Notes: a model not told the origin generated them from the sequence alone. A DNA stretch of 64,000 nucleotides from Bacillus sp. sid0103 (GCF_019219025.1 NZ_JAHUWN010000015.1:85597-149596); one strand, 5' to 3'. Shown: positions 7,357-16,533, counted from the first letter of the stretch. Translations and numbers: made by a program.

Positions 7357-8300
7357 TGAAAATGCCTGTTTTTAGAGTCATCAAACCGGGATTGCAAACA
7401 ACCGTCCAAGATTTAGGGAGATATGGATATCAACAATTCGGAATCAGTCCTTCAGGGGCAATGGACCCTTACTCAATGCAGTTGGCTAATATACTTGTAG
7501 GGAATGATCCAGGGGAGGCCGTACTAGAAGCATCCTTTTTAGGACCTGTTTTAGAAGCTGTTAGTGACATGGTCATAGCCATTTGTGGCGGGAATTTTTC
7601 TCCGGAGATAGGTAACCGCGAAGCTCCTATGTGGAAGAGTTTTCTTTTAAAAAAAGGGGAGATCCTTTCTATAGGTTCATATAAGCAAGGTGCCAGGGCC
7701 TATCTTGCCATGAAGGGTGGAATCGATGTTCCTGTTGTCTTAAAAAGCAAAGCCACCTCTTTAAATGGAGGCTTTGGAGGGTATGAAGGACGTCCATTGC
7801 AAAAAGGTGATCTTTTATACGGTAACCCGGTAATTAAGAAGCCGTGGAAGTCATTGCATCCAGAGTTAATTCCGCAATTTAATAAACAGCTTACTGTCAG
7901 GGTTATTCTTGGTCCCCATCAACAAATGTTTACTGAAAAGAGCATCGAGCAATTTCTTTTCGAAAAATATGTCGTGACACCACAGTCTAATCGAATGGGC
8001 TACCAACTAAGGGGGCAGAAACTGGAGCACACACTAAGTCCGGATATCATCTCAGATCCCATTCCTCTCGGTGGAATCCAGGTATCTGCTAACGGACAGC
8101 CCATCATTCTCATGGCAGACCGGCAAACAACCGGCGGTTACACAAGAATAGGTACCGTTATTTCAGTCGATATTCCGCTGCTTGCTCAAGCGGTACCTGA
8201 CACCACTATTAGCTTCACTGAGGTTTCACTTGAGGAAGCACAAAGATTGTATTTAGAGAGACTGAAGTTTATTAAGCTATTGAAGGTTGCTGCTAAATAA
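7356..8300 (+). CDS. pxpC: 5-oxoprolinase subunit C (PxpC/KipA family)
   Basis: 314 residues of the allophanate-hydrolase subunit 2 (biotin-dependent carboxyltransferase-like) fold. Visible blocks are GLQTTVQDLGRYGYQQFGISPSGAMD, ANILVGND, YLAMKGGIDVPVVLKSKATSLNGGFGG, and the C-terminal SNRMGYQLRG plus GGIQVSANGQPIILMADRQTTGGY. It completes the PxpABC complex. The gene starts at ATG 7356, inside the pxpA stop. About 210 bp separate it from the peptide-binding lipoprotein gene, with an inverted repeat between and no clear terminator. Confidence 0.93.
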   Translation: MKMPVFRVIKPGLQTTVQDLGRYGYQQFGISPSGAMDPYSMQLANILVGNDPGEAVLEASFLGPVLEAVSDMVIAICGGNFSPEIGNREAPMWKSFLLKKGEILSIGSYKQGARAYLAMKGGIDVPVVLKSKATSLNGGFGGYEGRPLQKGDLLYGNPVIKKPWKSLHPELIPQFNKQLTVRVILGPHQQMFTEKSIEQFLFEKYVVTPQSNRMGYQLRGQKLEHTLSPDIISDPIPLGGIQVSANGQPIILMADRQTTGGYTRIGTVISVDIPLLAQAVPDTTISFTEVSLEEAQRLYLERLKFIKLLKVAAK

Positions 8301-8424
8301 TAAGTGCTTTTTTACAATCCTGTGTCGAATCGTTTGTATACTGAAGTTAATGGACTGTACTGTGTGGATTTATTATTTACTATTATAAGGCTATCATGTA
8401 AAATGGTTACTTGTAATACAGATA

Positions 8425-8469
8425 AGATTAGTAGGAATTAAAAGCATTACATTAAACTGCTACTAATCT
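8425..8469 (+). other. Inverted repeat between pxpC and the peptide-binding protein gene
   Basis: AGATTAGTAG (8425-8434) and CTACTAATCT (8460-8469) are perfect 10-bp inverted repeats separated by 25 bases. No T-run follows, so it is not a classic terminator. It could be an operator or an mRNA processing/stability hairpin about 40 bp upstream of the TTG start. Confidence 0.5.
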
Positions 8470-8511
8470 AATTCTCTTTAAAATAAATATTTAGTGTAGG
8501 GGGAAGACAAA

Positions 8512-10089
8512 TTGGTTCGTAACAATGTAAATATTCTTGTAGCCATCTTATTAAGTATCTTTCTAGTTCTTGCTGGCTGTTCTTCAAAATCGACAGATAA
8601 GTCAAGCACTAAAAATGAAGGAACTAATAAACCAGATACCTTTATTTACGGAATTGACGGAGATCCAGGGAACGCCGTTAACGTAATCACGACCGGAGAC
8701 CGTTATGGTCTAATGGAAATTAAAACTCTTTATTCTCCATTGTATATGTATAACGGGAAAGATAATATTAAGTACTTCTTGGCGGAAAGTATGACACCAT
8801 CAAAAGATTTCTTAACGTATACAGCAAAATTAAGAAAAGGCGTAAAGTGGCATGATGGCCAGTCATTTACTGCTGATGATGTGGTATTCACTTATGAGCA
8901 AATGTTAAAAGAAGAAAATGGTGGCTGGGCAAGAAGCCAGCTATTATTTAATAATCAACCAGTTAAAGTCGAAAAAGTAGATGACTATACAGTGAAATTC
9001 ACGTTACCAACAGTTAGCATGGGGGCAATGGAAGCATTAGGTAATATTTTCATTATGCCGAAACATGTTTACGACGGGGAAACAAACATTGCGAATAGCA
9101 CAAAGAATGCTACTCCGGTAGGTACTGGTCCTTATAAATTAAAAGAATATAAAGCTGGGGAAAGTGTTACCTTTGAAAAGAATGATGATTATTTCTTAGG
9201 TGCACCAAAGATTGCAAAAGTTGTTTACCGTATTATTATGGATCCGAATACAGCCACAATGGCTCTCCAAAAAGGAGAAATTAATGCTTTAGCTATTCAG
9301 CCTTCAGATTCAAGCAAATTTAAAGGGTCAAATGTGACCATAAAACCATATGATGAGGGTCGAATTGGTTATTTAGCTTTTAACTTAAGCTCAAAAGCAG
9401 TACAGAAAAAAGAGGTAAGACAGGCAATTGCTTTCGGATTAAATCGTGATGAAATCAATACAGCAAGTTATGTATCTACCGATTATTCTAAGCCTGCCTA
9501 TTCTTTCTTACCAAAGAAAGCAACCTATTTTACTGACAAAGTAGAAAAACATAAATTTGATACAAAAAAAGCGAAAGACTTACTTTCAAAAGCAGGAGCT
9601 TCTAATCTAAAATTAAAACTTGCGTTTATTGCCAATAATCCAATCCAGCAAAAGCAAGCCGCTGTCATTCAACAAAACTTAAAAGCTGCAGGGATTTCGG
9701 TTGAGTTGGTAGGAATGGATGCTACTGCGCTAAGCAAGAAACTTCAAAGCGTGCAAACTGACTTTGATATGTATCTTAGCGGCTACATCATGGGAATTGA
9801 CCCAGACACCTTTAATTCCTTGTTTGTATCGAATGGCGAAGCAAACTACATGCATTACAGCAATACAAAAGTGGATGAATTATTTAATCAAGGCCGTGTA
9901 GAGAAAGACGAAGCTAAGCGTAAAGCTATTTATGAAGAAATTCAGAAACTCATTATCGAGGATGCTGCCTTCTATCCACTAACAGAAAACAAACGAATTC
10001 TTGCAATTGATTCTAGAATCAAAGGCATTGAAGAAGCGGGTCTAGTACCAGTTTACACATTCGAGGATATGTCGAAGCTATCTTACTAA
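8512..10089 (+). CDS. Oligopeptide/dipeptide ABC transporter substrate-binding lipoprotein (SBP family 5)
   Basis: 525 residues from a TTG start preceded by TAGGGGGAAG. The N-terminus is a lipoprotein signal: hydrophobic residues 8-20 and lipobox LAGC with Cys23 as the lipidation site, so it is anchored outside the membrane. Family 5 signatures follow: YSPLYMYNG, TYTAKLRKGVKWHDGQSFTADDVVFTYEQML, GTGPYKLKEYKAGESVTFEKNDDY, and VRQAIAFGLNRDEI. It captures peptides for the permease encoded next. The pxp genes upstream suggest pyroglutamate-containing peptides or 5-oxoproline as one source of substrate; this is inference. Confidence 0.93.
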   Translation: MVRNNVNILVAILLSIFLVLAGCSSKSTDKSSTKNEGTNKPDTFIYGIDGDPGNAVNVITTGDRYGLMEIKTLYSPLYMYNGKDNIKYFLAESMTPSKDFLTYTAKLRKGVKWHDGQSFTADDVVFTYEQMLKEENGGWARSQLLFNNQPVKVEKVDDYTVKFTLPTVSMGAMEALGNIFIMPKHVYDGETNIANSTKNATPVGTGPYKLKEYKAGESVTFEKNDDYFLGAPKIAKVVYRIIMDPNTATMALQKGEINALAIQPSDSSKFKGSNVTIKPYDEGRIGYLAFNLSSKAVQKKEVRQAIAFGLNRDEINTASYVSTDYSKPAYSFLPKKATYFTDKVEKHKFDTKKAKDLLSKAGASNLKLKLAFIANNPIQQKQAAVIQQNLKAAGISVELVGMDATALSKKLQSVQTDFDMYLSGYIMGIDPDTFNSLFVSNGEANYMHYSNTKVDELFNQGRVEKDEAKRKAIYEEIQKLIIEDAAFYPLTENKRILAIDSRIKGIEEAGLVPVYTFEDMSKLSY

Positions 10090-10110
10090 TAATATGGCTC
10101 ATTTGAAGAT

Positions 10111-10146
10111 AAAGATAAACAGTCCGCTGTTTATCTTTATTTTTTA
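10111..10146 (+). terminator. Intra-operon terminator after the binding-protein gene
   Basis: AAAGATAAACAG (10111-10122), loop TCCG, CTGTTTATCTTT (10127-10138) and T-run to 10146. It lies between the binding-protein gene and the first permease gene. Partial termination here would give more binding protein than membrane components, a known arrangement for ABC importers. Confidence 0.88.
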
Positions 10147-10232
10147 ACCCCAAAAGTAATAGAATGGTAGAGTAGAATTCGTTTCCAGTAGACTCGCCCT
10201 CTATAAGTGAAGCGTAAGGAGTGGAATTATTT

Positions 10233-11189
10233 TTGTTAAAGTATATTTTTAAAAGGATTTTACAGGCAATCCCTTTACTATTCATTATTTCAATCATTTG
10301 CTTTACCCTTATACAATTGGCTCCATATGATGCGGTGGATGCAATGACGACACCGAACATGACGAAGAAAACCGTCGAACTGATCAAAGCCAGATATGGA
10401 TTAGACAAGCCTGCCTATTTGCAATACTTTTATTGGGTTAAAGGGATTTTAAGCGGTGAATGGGGATATTCCATTGTCACGCATGAAAATATAACAAATG
10501 ATCTTACAGCTAGAATACCAAATACTATTCTCCTAGTTTTTCCCGCTTACATCGTTGCCTTGTTTCTTTCCATTCTTCTTGGACTAGTTGCTGGTGCTAA
10601 CAAGGGGAAATTAGCGGATAAAATCATTGATGGACTAAGTTCATTTGGGATAGCCATTCCTAGCTTTTGGATGGCGATGATACTCGTGTTTATTTTTGGC
10701 CATCGTCTAAATATTTTTCCAATCCTTGGAATGCACACCATTGGGAACGAAGAATCTTTTATCGATCTTCTCAGTCATATGGTGCTACCATGTACTGTAT
10801 TAATGCTTTCATTCATACCGGAGCTAGTTCGTTATGTCCGTTCATCTACAATTGGACAGCTATCCGAAGATTATGTCATGGTTCAACAGGCATATGGAGC
10901 AAATCCAACATGGATTTTATTTAAACATGTACTGAGAAACGTTCTGCTTCCTATCATTACTATTGTAGGGATGAGCCTTCCAATGTTAGTAACCGGGGCA
11001 GTCGTAACAGAAACAGTTTTTGGTTGGCCGGGAATAGGGACGTATTTTGTAAAAGCGATTCAAGGGTTTGATTATCCAGTGGTCATGGCCATCATGTTGC
11101 TTTCAGCAAGTCTTGTCATTATTGGGAATTTGGTATCCGACATTTTATATAGTATTGTCGACCCAAGAATAAAGGGAATGGGGGAATAG
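10233..11189 (+). CDS. Peptide ABC transporter permease (DppB/OppB type)
   Basis: The start is set at TTG 10233 (about 11 bases after AAGGAG); the GTG at 10221 sits on the ribosome site itself. The 318-residue product has six predicted membrane helices, an N-terminal LKYIFKRILQAIPLLFIISI, and the permease EAA loop around QAYGANPTWILFKHVLRNVLLPIITIVG with the conserved tail GAVVTETVFGWPGIGTYFVKAI and DYPVVMAIMLL. It forms the membrane channel with the next gene's product. Three bases separate the two genes. Confidence 0.93.
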   Translation: MLKYIFKRILQAIPLLFIISIICFTLIQLAPYDAVDAMTTPNMTKKTVELIKARYGLDKPAYLQYFYWVKGILSGEWGYSIVTHENITNDLTARIPNTILLVFPAYIVALFLSILLGLVAGANKGKLADKIIDGLSSFGIAIPSFWMAMILVFIFGHRLNIFPILGMHTIGNEESFIDLLSHMVLPCTVLMLSFIPELVRYVRSSTIGQLSEDYVMVQQAYGANPTWILFKHVLRNVLLPIITIVGMSLPMLVTGAVVTETVFGWPGIGTYFVKAIQGFDYPVVMAIMLLSASLVIIGNLVSDILYSIVDPRIKGMGE

Positions 11190-11192
11190 AAG

Positions 11193-12047
11193 TTGGCCGG
11201 AAAGAAAAATAGAAGAACGCAACAGTTTAAAAAAGAACTTAAACGCAATAAAACGGCGGCCATTGCCCTCATTTTCCTTACTCTTATCTTATTCATATCT
11301 ATCTTCGCCTTTTTGTCTCCGTATCCACCGGATAAGGTGGATGTAACAAGTGTTCTTGAAGGACCAAGTGCGAAGCATTGGTTTGGTACCGACGAGCTTG
11401 GCAGAGATTATCTAACAAGAGCCTTATACGGTGGGCGAATTTCCCTCACAGTTGGGATTTTAGCAATGCTTATTTCTACTAGTATTGGAGTATTAATAGG
11501 GACAATAAGCGGCTATTTTGGCGGCCGGGTCGATAACTTTTTAATGAGAACAGTTGATGTGATTTCTTCCATTCCATGGATGATTCTTGTGACAGTTGTA
11601 AGTATTTACCTTACACCAGGTTTAAAAGCTATTATTCTTGTTATTGGTCTTTTTACATGGATGAGCACGGCTAGGTTAGTTCGTGCTGAGACCCTCTCGA
11701 TAAAAGAAAGAGAATATGTTTTATATGCTAAATCATCGGGACAATCATTGAAAAAAGTAATTTTGAAGCATATTATTCCAGCCGTTTTTCCAACATTCAT
11801 CGTGGCATCTACAGTAAGTATTGCCAATGCAATATTAATGGAATCAGCCCTAAGCTTTCTTGGGCTCGGGATTCAACAGCCATTATCTTCATGGGGGAGC
11901 ATGCTTCAAAATGCACAGGGAAACTTAGGAAATGCACCCTATATGGCAATACTACCTGGACTTCTCATCGTACTAACCGTTTATTCTTTTAATAGACTCG
12001 GTGATATTCTTCGGGCTGTTGTCGAGCCAAAGACGAGTGGGAAATAA
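11193..12047 (+). CDS. Peptide ABC transporter permease (DppC/OppC type)
   Basis: 284 residues from TTG 11193, preceded by GGGGGAATAG. It has the DppC layout: a soluble N-terminal basic stretch, a first helix, an external segment HWFGTDELGRDYLTRALYGGRISLTVG typical of DppC/OppC, then five helices. The EAA loop is EREYVLYAKSSGQSLKKVILKHIIPAVFP, followed by ESALSFLGLGIQQPLSSWGSML. Partner of the DppB-like permease in peptide import. Confidence 0.93.
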   Translation: MAGKKNRRTQQFKKELKRNKTAAIALIFLTLILFISIFAFLSPYPPDKVDVTSVLEGPSAKHWFGTDELGRDYLTRALYGGRISLTVGILAMLISTSIGVLIGTISGYFGGRVDNFLMRTVDVISSIPWMILVTVVSIYLTPGLKAIILVIGLFTWMSTARLVRAETLSIKEREYVLYAKSSGQSLKKVILKHIIPAVFPTFIVASTVSIANAILMESALSFLGLGIQQPLSSWGSMLQNAQGNLGNAPYMAILPGLLIVLTVYSFNRLGDILRAVVEPKTSGK

Positions 12048-12065
12048 ATAGGAGGCCTAGCTGTA

Positions 12066-13070
12066 ATGAGCAATAACGAAAAGAATAAAAATAATTTACT
12101 AGATGTTAATAACCTCCGTACAAGCTTTTACAACGGCAATTCGAAAACGGAGGTGGTCCGTGGCATAGACTTTACTGTTCAAAAGGGTGAAATACTAGGG
12201 ATTGTCGGTGAATCAGGGAGCGGAAAAAGTATCTTGGTTAAATCGATTCTAGGTATTATCCCTAGTAATGCAAAAATCGATGCAGGAGAAATCATATTAG
12301 ATGGGAAGAATTTCGAAAGCCTATCTAAAAAAGAAAAAAGGGCCATAAGGGGTCGCGATATCGCGATGATTTTTCAAGATCCAATGACAGCTCTTAATCC
12401 ATTAAAAAAAGCAGGAGATCATCTTGTTGAATTACTAATAAGAGTTAGAGGTATGAACAAGAGAGAAGCTAAGCTCGAGGCTGTTGAACTGTTGAGAATG
12501 GTAGGAATTCCTTCACCTGAAACAAGAGTTAATCAATACCCCCATGAATTTTCAGGTGGAATGAGACAAAGGGTATTAATTGCTATGGCGTTAGCTTGTA
12601 ATCCCAAGCTATTAATTGCAGATGAACCAACGACTGCCCTTGACGTCACCATCCAAGCACAAATTCTAGAACTGTTAAAAAAGCTGCAACAAGAAAACGA
12701 TATGTCGGTTGTGTTCATTACACATGATCTTGGAGTTGTGGCGACCATATGCAGCCGCATTTTAGTTATGTATGCAGGAATGGTGATGGAAGAGGGGCTC
12801 GCCCATGAAATATTTTATTCACCCAAACATCCATATACAAAAGCGTTATTGAATTCCATTCCAAGAGTGGACGGAGAAAAAACGAGATTAAAACCCATAA
12901 AAGGTGCAGCACCATCGCTTCAAAGTATAAAGAGCGGTTGTCCCTTTGCCGAACGATGCGAGTATGCTATGGATAAATGTTTCATGGAGATACCAGAATA
13001 CAAAAATTTCTCAGCAACGCAGAAAAGTATGTGCTTCTTAGTAGGGGAAGGAGATCAACTAGATGACTGA
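12066..13070 (+). CDS. Peptide ABC transporter ATPase (DppD/OppD type)
   Basis: 334 residues. Walker A GESGSGKS (near residue 51), Q-loop [15 protein letters not shown] signature FSGGMRQR, Walker [13 protein letters not shown], and H-loop ITHDLGV are all intact. The C-terminal oligopeptide-transport extension holds cysteines in [16 protein letters not shown], where relatives carry an iron-sulfur cluster. It energises the transporter together with the next gene's product. The ribosome site is AGGAGG. The last 8 bases overlap the start of the next gene. Confidence 0.94.
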   Translation: MSNNEKNKNNLLDVNNLRTSFYNGNSKTEVVRGIDFTVQKGEILGIVGESGSGKSILVKSILGIIPSNAKIDAGEIILDGKNFESLSKKEKRAIRGRDIAMIFQDPMTALNPLKKAGDHLVELLIRVRGMNKREAKLEAVELLRMVGIPSPETRVNQYPHEFSGGMRQRVLIAMALACNPKLLIADEPTTALDVTIQAQILELLKKLQQENDMSVVFITHDLGVVATICSRILVMYAGMVMEEGLAHEIFYSPKHPYTKALLNSIPRVDGEKTRLKPIKGAAPSLQSIKSGCPFAERCEYAMDKCFMEIPEYKNFSATQKSMCFLVGEGDQLDD

Positions 13071-14043
13071 GACACAGGAAAAACTCATTGAAGTAAAAAA
13101 TCTAAAGAAATACTTCCCATTAAAAACTTCTATGTTCAGCAAAAGCAAACCAGTTGTGAAGGCTGTAGATGATGTCTCTTTTCATATTTATAAAGGGGAA
13201 ACATTTGGTCTAGTCGGAGAATCGGGGTGCGGTAAGTCAACATTGGGGAGAACTCTTAATCGCTTGTATGATCCGACGGAGGGAGAAATCCTTTTTGATG
13301 GTAAGGATATTGCGAAATTAAAGAGTAAAGAACTTCATCCGTATCGAAAAAGAATGCAGATGATTTTTCAGGATCCGTACTCCTCACTTAACCCCTATAT
13401 GAATGTGGAAGAAATCATCGATGAACCGCTGGAAATTCATACCTCTCTTTCGAAAAATGAAAGAAGAGAAGTTATTATTGATATGCTTGAAAAGGTGGGC
13501 CTGAAAAAGGACGATTTAGAAAAATTTCCGCACGAATTTAGTGGCGGTCAGCGTCAAAGAATTGGTATTGCCCGGGCGTTAGCGATAAATCCTGATTTCA
13601 TTCTATGTGATGAGGCTATTTCTGCACTGGATGTTTCCATACAAGCACAAGTAATTAATATGTTAGAAGATTTGCAGATTGAGATGAACCTAACTTATTT
13701 ATTCGTGGCACATGATTTATCCATGGTCCGCCACATCTCTGATCGGATTGGTGTCATGTATCTCGGTAAAATGGTTGAGATATCCAAGAGTGAGGAGCTA
13801 TACGATAAACCGTTGCATCCATATACGCAAGCTTTATTGTCTGCGATTCCAATACCGGATCCAATCAAGGCGCAGAATAGCATGCGAGAAATAATAACAG
13901 GGGAGCTTCCAAGCCCAATTGAGATGGAAACTGGCTGCCGTTTTCGATCGCGCTGTCCATTTGCTAAACCAATCTGTGCAGAAGTGGACCCACAGCTAAG
14001 AGAAGTAGATGGTGAGCATCTCGTTGCTTGTCACTTATATTAA
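13063..14043 (+). CDS. Peptide ABC transporter ATPase (DppF/OppF type)
   Basis: 326 residues with Walker [29 protein letters not shown] signature FSGGQRQR, Walker [13 protein letters not shown] and H-loop [13 protein letters not shown]. The C-terminal [14 protein letters not shown] is the usual oligopeptide/dipeptide extension. It pairs with the DppD-like ATPase. The start ATG (13063) lies within the end of the preceding gene, indicating coupled translation. Confidence 0.94.
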   Translation: MTETQEKLIEVKNLKKYFPLKTSMFSKSKPVVKAVDDVSFHIYKGETFGLVGESGCGKSTLGRTLNRLYDPTEGEILFDGKDIAKLKSKELHPYRKRMQMIFQDPYSSLNPYMNVEEIIDEPLEIHTSLSKNERREVIIDMLEKVGLKKDDLEKFPHEFSGGQRQRIGIARALAINPDFILCDEAISALDVSIQAQVINMLEDLQIEMNLTYLFVAHDLSMVRHISDRIGVMYLGKMVEISKSEELYDKPLHPYTQALLSAIPIPDPIKAQNSMREIITGELPSPIEMETGCRFRSRCPFAKPICAEVDPQLREVDGEHLVACHLY

Positions 14044-14060
14044 AAAGGCGGACGGATAAA

Positions 14061-14525
14061 ATGGAAAAGGTAAAGTTAGCGTTAAATTATGCTCTTATGC
14101 TTGAAATGATGAAAGCAAAAGGATTTAATAATCCAACTATCGTTGCCCTTTTGAATGAGGGAAATGAAGAATTACTTGAGAGTTTGGGGGAAGGGATTCC
14201 TTCTTGGCAAGCGCTGGTCGACTTTTATCACTTGAATAAAGAGAAATGTCACCAGGCAATCAAGGAGGGGTATGAAATTTCTTTTTTGACAAAGGGTGCA
14301 CTTAAAACCTTGTTAGCCATTAAGTTTGGAATGAAGGAAGGCGAGGATTTCGTTGATACTGGAGAGTTTCTAGATACTGTTAAAATGACTGCCGATAATC
14401 TTCAGACACTCCGAAACATGATAGCGAAAAACTGGACGGTCGTCTTGCAAGAAGAAGACAAGGATCATGACATGTATTTGCTTAAAATTGAGCTAACATA
14501 TAAACCGAATTTCAAGTTAAATTAA
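14061..14525 (+). CDS. Uncharacterised 154-aa protein at the end of the peptide-transporter operon
   Basis: Start chosen at ATG 14061 behind AAGGCGG; an upstream in-frame start at 14028 would overlap the ATPase gene. The product is soluble, largely helical, with no cysteine pair, signal peptide or known catalytic motif. It shows MEKVKLALNYALMLEMMKAKGFNN, an alternating polar/apolar middle, and a C-terminal beta-like segment WTVVLQEEDKDHDMYLLKIELTYKP. I do not recognise the family. The 17-bp spacing after the ATPase gene implies cotranscription with the oligopeptide transporter, so a role linked to peptide or 5-oxoproline use is possible but unproven. Its stop overlaps the stop of the convergent yqkK-like gene. 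Confidence 0.75.
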   Translation: MEKVKLALNYALMLEMMKAKGFNNPTIVALLNEGNEELLESLGEGIPSWQALVDFYHLNKEKCHQAIKEGYEISFLTKGALKTLLAIKFGMKEGEDFVDTGEFLDTVKMTADNLQTLRNMIAKNWTVVLQEEDKDHDMYLLKIELTYKPNFKLN

Positions 14526-14725
14526 CAGACAAAATAAAAAGAACCATCATTTCCGTCCCGGGATTGATGGTTCTTATGTTTAAATTGGTATAAATGGTCC
14601 TTTTTCGTTTTTGTTGTCCTTGATCTCATGTCTGTAAAGACAAATGGGCTTCGTTTTTCTGCTGGATTCATTCGACCTTCACGGGTCAGTTTTTCGCGTA
14701 ACTTTTTGGCTTTAGATTTTGCCAT
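14522..14725 (-). CDS. YqkK-like small basic protein, 67 aa
   Basis: Start placed at ATG 14725, 8 bases after GAGGAG; the longer frame from 14770 lacks a site. The N-terminal 50 residues (MAKSKAKKLREKLTREGRMNP, then a Lys/Arg-rich TKTKKDHLYQFKHKNH) resemble B. subtilis YqkK, a short basic protein of unknown role. The last ~15 codons (SRDGNDGSFYFVC) are read from the arm and T-run of a hairpin, so the frame appears to run through its own terminator. The natural stop may have been lost. Confidence 0.65.
   Translation of the reverse strand: MAKSKAKKLREKLTREGRMNPAEKRSPFVFTDMRSRTTKTKKDHLYQFKHKNHQSRDGNDGSFYFVC
14532..14574 (-). terminator. Hairpin terminator shared by convergent genes
   Basis: AAGAACCATCA and TGATGGTTCTT arms around a ~15-base loop. 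The minus strand has a good T-run (TTTTTATTTT) after the stem; the plus side is weaker. The hairpin lies inside the 3' end of the yqkK-like frame. Confidence 0.7.
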
Positions 14726-14842
14726 TCCTATCACTCCTCTAATCATCGTTAGAGTTCCATTATATAACAATACATATCAAATCGTACACTCCCCCTTTAA
14801 AATGGGTGGAAAAGGTATCCATATTTAAAGGGAGAGGAATTG

Positions 14843-16054
14843 TTAAGAGTTAACGTTAGTTAACTCTGTTTGGTTCTGTTCTTTAATCGATGCTTGTTTT
14901 CGGGCATGAAGAAAATAATAGAGAACAATCCCAATTAGAACATAGAAGGAACATAAGAAATAGAGAGAGCTATAATTCATTTTTGCCGCCGCTAAGCCTA
15001 CTACAAATGAACCCAAGGCAATGCCAATATCATAGATTGATAGGAAAGTAGCAGTAGCTAATCCTCGTTTTCGAGGGGCAGCATCTTGAATGGCGATTGT
15101 TTGAAAGGTTGGAAAAAGCGTTCCCCAGCCTAAACCAATCATTCCTGCTGAAAGAAGAAAGCTGACCACACCGTGGCTTTGACTTAAGAAAAACATTCCA
15201 ATGGCAAACAATACGATGGATGGATAGACAATCACGTTGGGACCATAAAGGTCTAACCACTTTCCAGTAAATGGTCTGGAAATTAATAAAACAATTGCGT
15301 AGACCACAAAGAAAAGAGAGGAAACCTCTGTAAGGTTTATTTCCGTTGCATAGACTGAAACGAAAGAAAGAAGGGCGGAATAGACAATTGCTAGAAAGCA
15401 GCCGACAATCGCGATTGGAACGGCGGAAGCCTCGAAAAAGTTTCGAAATGAAAAGGAAGAATGTACAACCGGATGGTCAGCGTCCTCTGTTTCTTTAATC
15501 TTTACGCTTAACCCGGTAATCAAGGCCCCAATCGCGACTATGACACTAATGATGAACAGTGTTTCCGGGCCCCACTGCTGGATTGCCGTTAAGCCGATAA
15601 AGGGTCCTAACACCATCGCCATATTCGTCGACATAATAAAATAACCCATTCCTTCACCGCGGCGTGAGATCGGAATGAGGTCCGCCACGATCGCCCCTGC
15701 AGCTGTAGTCGCCATCCCAAAACCAACACCATGTAACAAACGAATGACCAAAAATCCAATGATTGTTTTTGGGAAAAAATATAACAGTGAGGCGCCTGAG
15801 AAAATAATCAGTGCCGTAAGCAGTACCTTTTTATGACTTGTTTTTTCAAGCCATTGACCAGCAAGAGGGCGGGAGATAATCGCCGAAATCAAAAACACGG
15901 TTGTCATTAATCCTGCTTCAGATGCATTGCTGTGAAATTCCTGTATCGCATAAATAGGAAGTGTGACGAGTAAAACATAAAAGGTTAAAAACAGAAAGAA
16001 GTTACTTAAAGAAATGCTGATAAAACTCCTCGTCCATAATTTAGGTTTATTCAT
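14843..16054 (-). CDS. MFS transporter (12-TM, YwoG-like)
   Basis: 403 residues, about 12 predicted helices, with DHA1-type features: SEAGLMTTVFLISAIISRPLAGQWLEKTSHKKVLL (motif A region), FLVIRLLHGVGFGMATTAAGAIVADLIP (motif B) and MSTNMAMVLGPFIGL (motif C-like). It is probably an efflux pump. The gene begins 5 bp after the marR-type gene ends, so the two form an operon. B. subtilis ywoH-ywoG has the same arrangement, which supports a drug-responsive repressor controlling its own pump. Confidence 0.88.
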   Translation of the reverse strand: MNKPKLWTRSFISISLSNFFLFLTFYVLLVTLPIYAIQEFHSNASEAGLMTTVFLISAIISRPLAGQWLEKTSHKKVLLTALIIFSGASLLYFFPKTIIGFLVIRLLHGVGFGMATTAAGAIVADLIPISRRGEGMGYFIMSTNMAMVLGPFIGLTAIQQWGPETLFIISVIVAIGALITGLSVKIKETEDADHPVVHSSFSFRNFFEASAVPIAIVGCFLAIVYSALLSFVSVYATEINLTEVSSLFFVVYAIVLLISRPFTGKWLDLYGPNVIVYPSIVLFAIGMFFLSQSHGVVSFLLSAGMIGLGWGTLFPTFQTIAIQDAAPRKRGLATATFLSIYDIGIALGSFVVGLAAAKMNYSSLYFLCSFYVLIGIVLYYFLHARKQASIKEQNQTELTNVNS

Positions 16055-16059
16055 TTGAT

Positions 16060-16482
16060 CTACTCCTTTAATAAAAGCTGTTGCAACCAGCTATTTTGTA
16101 AATGAAATAGCTCCTCCTGGGTTGTCTCTGGAAGGTGCTTTAGTAATGACTGATTTGTTTCAAAGACAGTGCTTTCCCACTCGGGGAATAACGTTAAGGC
16201 CAGATCTGTTAACTCAATAAGTTTCTCACGTTTGTCTTTGCCTGTGACCTGCCGTACGTAGCCTTGTTTGACCAGCCGTTGAATCGTGCGTGTCATGGGG
16301 GGAGCCTCAACGAATAAATAATCACAAAGTTCCTTTTGGGTTAAGGTGCCTTTCGTTTTTAAGACGTAAATGACGGCCCACTGTGATCCGTATAAACCTA
16401 AAGGCTTCAATGCTTCATTAAGTGTATTGGTCAGATGGCGTGAAAGCTGATGGAGCGTATGGAATAATTCGTGGCTATTCAT
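16060..16482 (-). CDS. MarR-family transcriptional repressor (YwoH-like)
   Basis: 140 residues. The winged-helix DNA-binding part is recognisable: LYGSQWAVIYVLKTKGTLTQKELCDYLFVEAPPMTRTIQRLVKQGYVRQVTGKDKREKLIELTD, with the wing KDKREK. The flanking N- and C-terminal helices form the dimer interface. It should bind a palindrome as a dimer and release it on binding a small ligand. An 18-bp perfect palindrome overlaps the -10 element of its own promoter, indicating autoregulation of itself and the MFS gene. Confidence 0.92.
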   Translation of the reverse strand: MNSHELFHTLHQLSRHLTNTLNEALKPLGLYGSQWAVIYVLKTKGTLTQKELCDYLFVEAPPMTRTIQRLVKQGYVRQVTGKDKREKLIELTDLALTLFPEWESTVFETNQSLLKHLPETTQEELFHLQNSWLQQLLLKE

Positions 16483-16515
16483 TTATGTAGCACACCTCAA
16501 ACTTCTTTCTAAAAT

Positions 16516-16533
16516 TAGTTACCTAGGTAACTA
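16516..16533. promoter_or_regulatory. Probable MarR operator: perfect 18-bp palindrome
   Basis: TAGTTACCTAGGTAACTA is perfectly self-complementary. It overlaps the -10 element (TATAGT) of the promoter driving the marR-MFS operon, so a bound dimer would block RNA polymerase. Confidence 0.85.

Noticed and set aside
5861..8300. KipI/KipA as sporulation kinase inhibitor and anti-inhibitor
   Set aside because: All three PxpABC subunits are present with a peptide transporter; the 5-oxoprolinase function explains the cluster without a sporulation role, which cannot be excluded.
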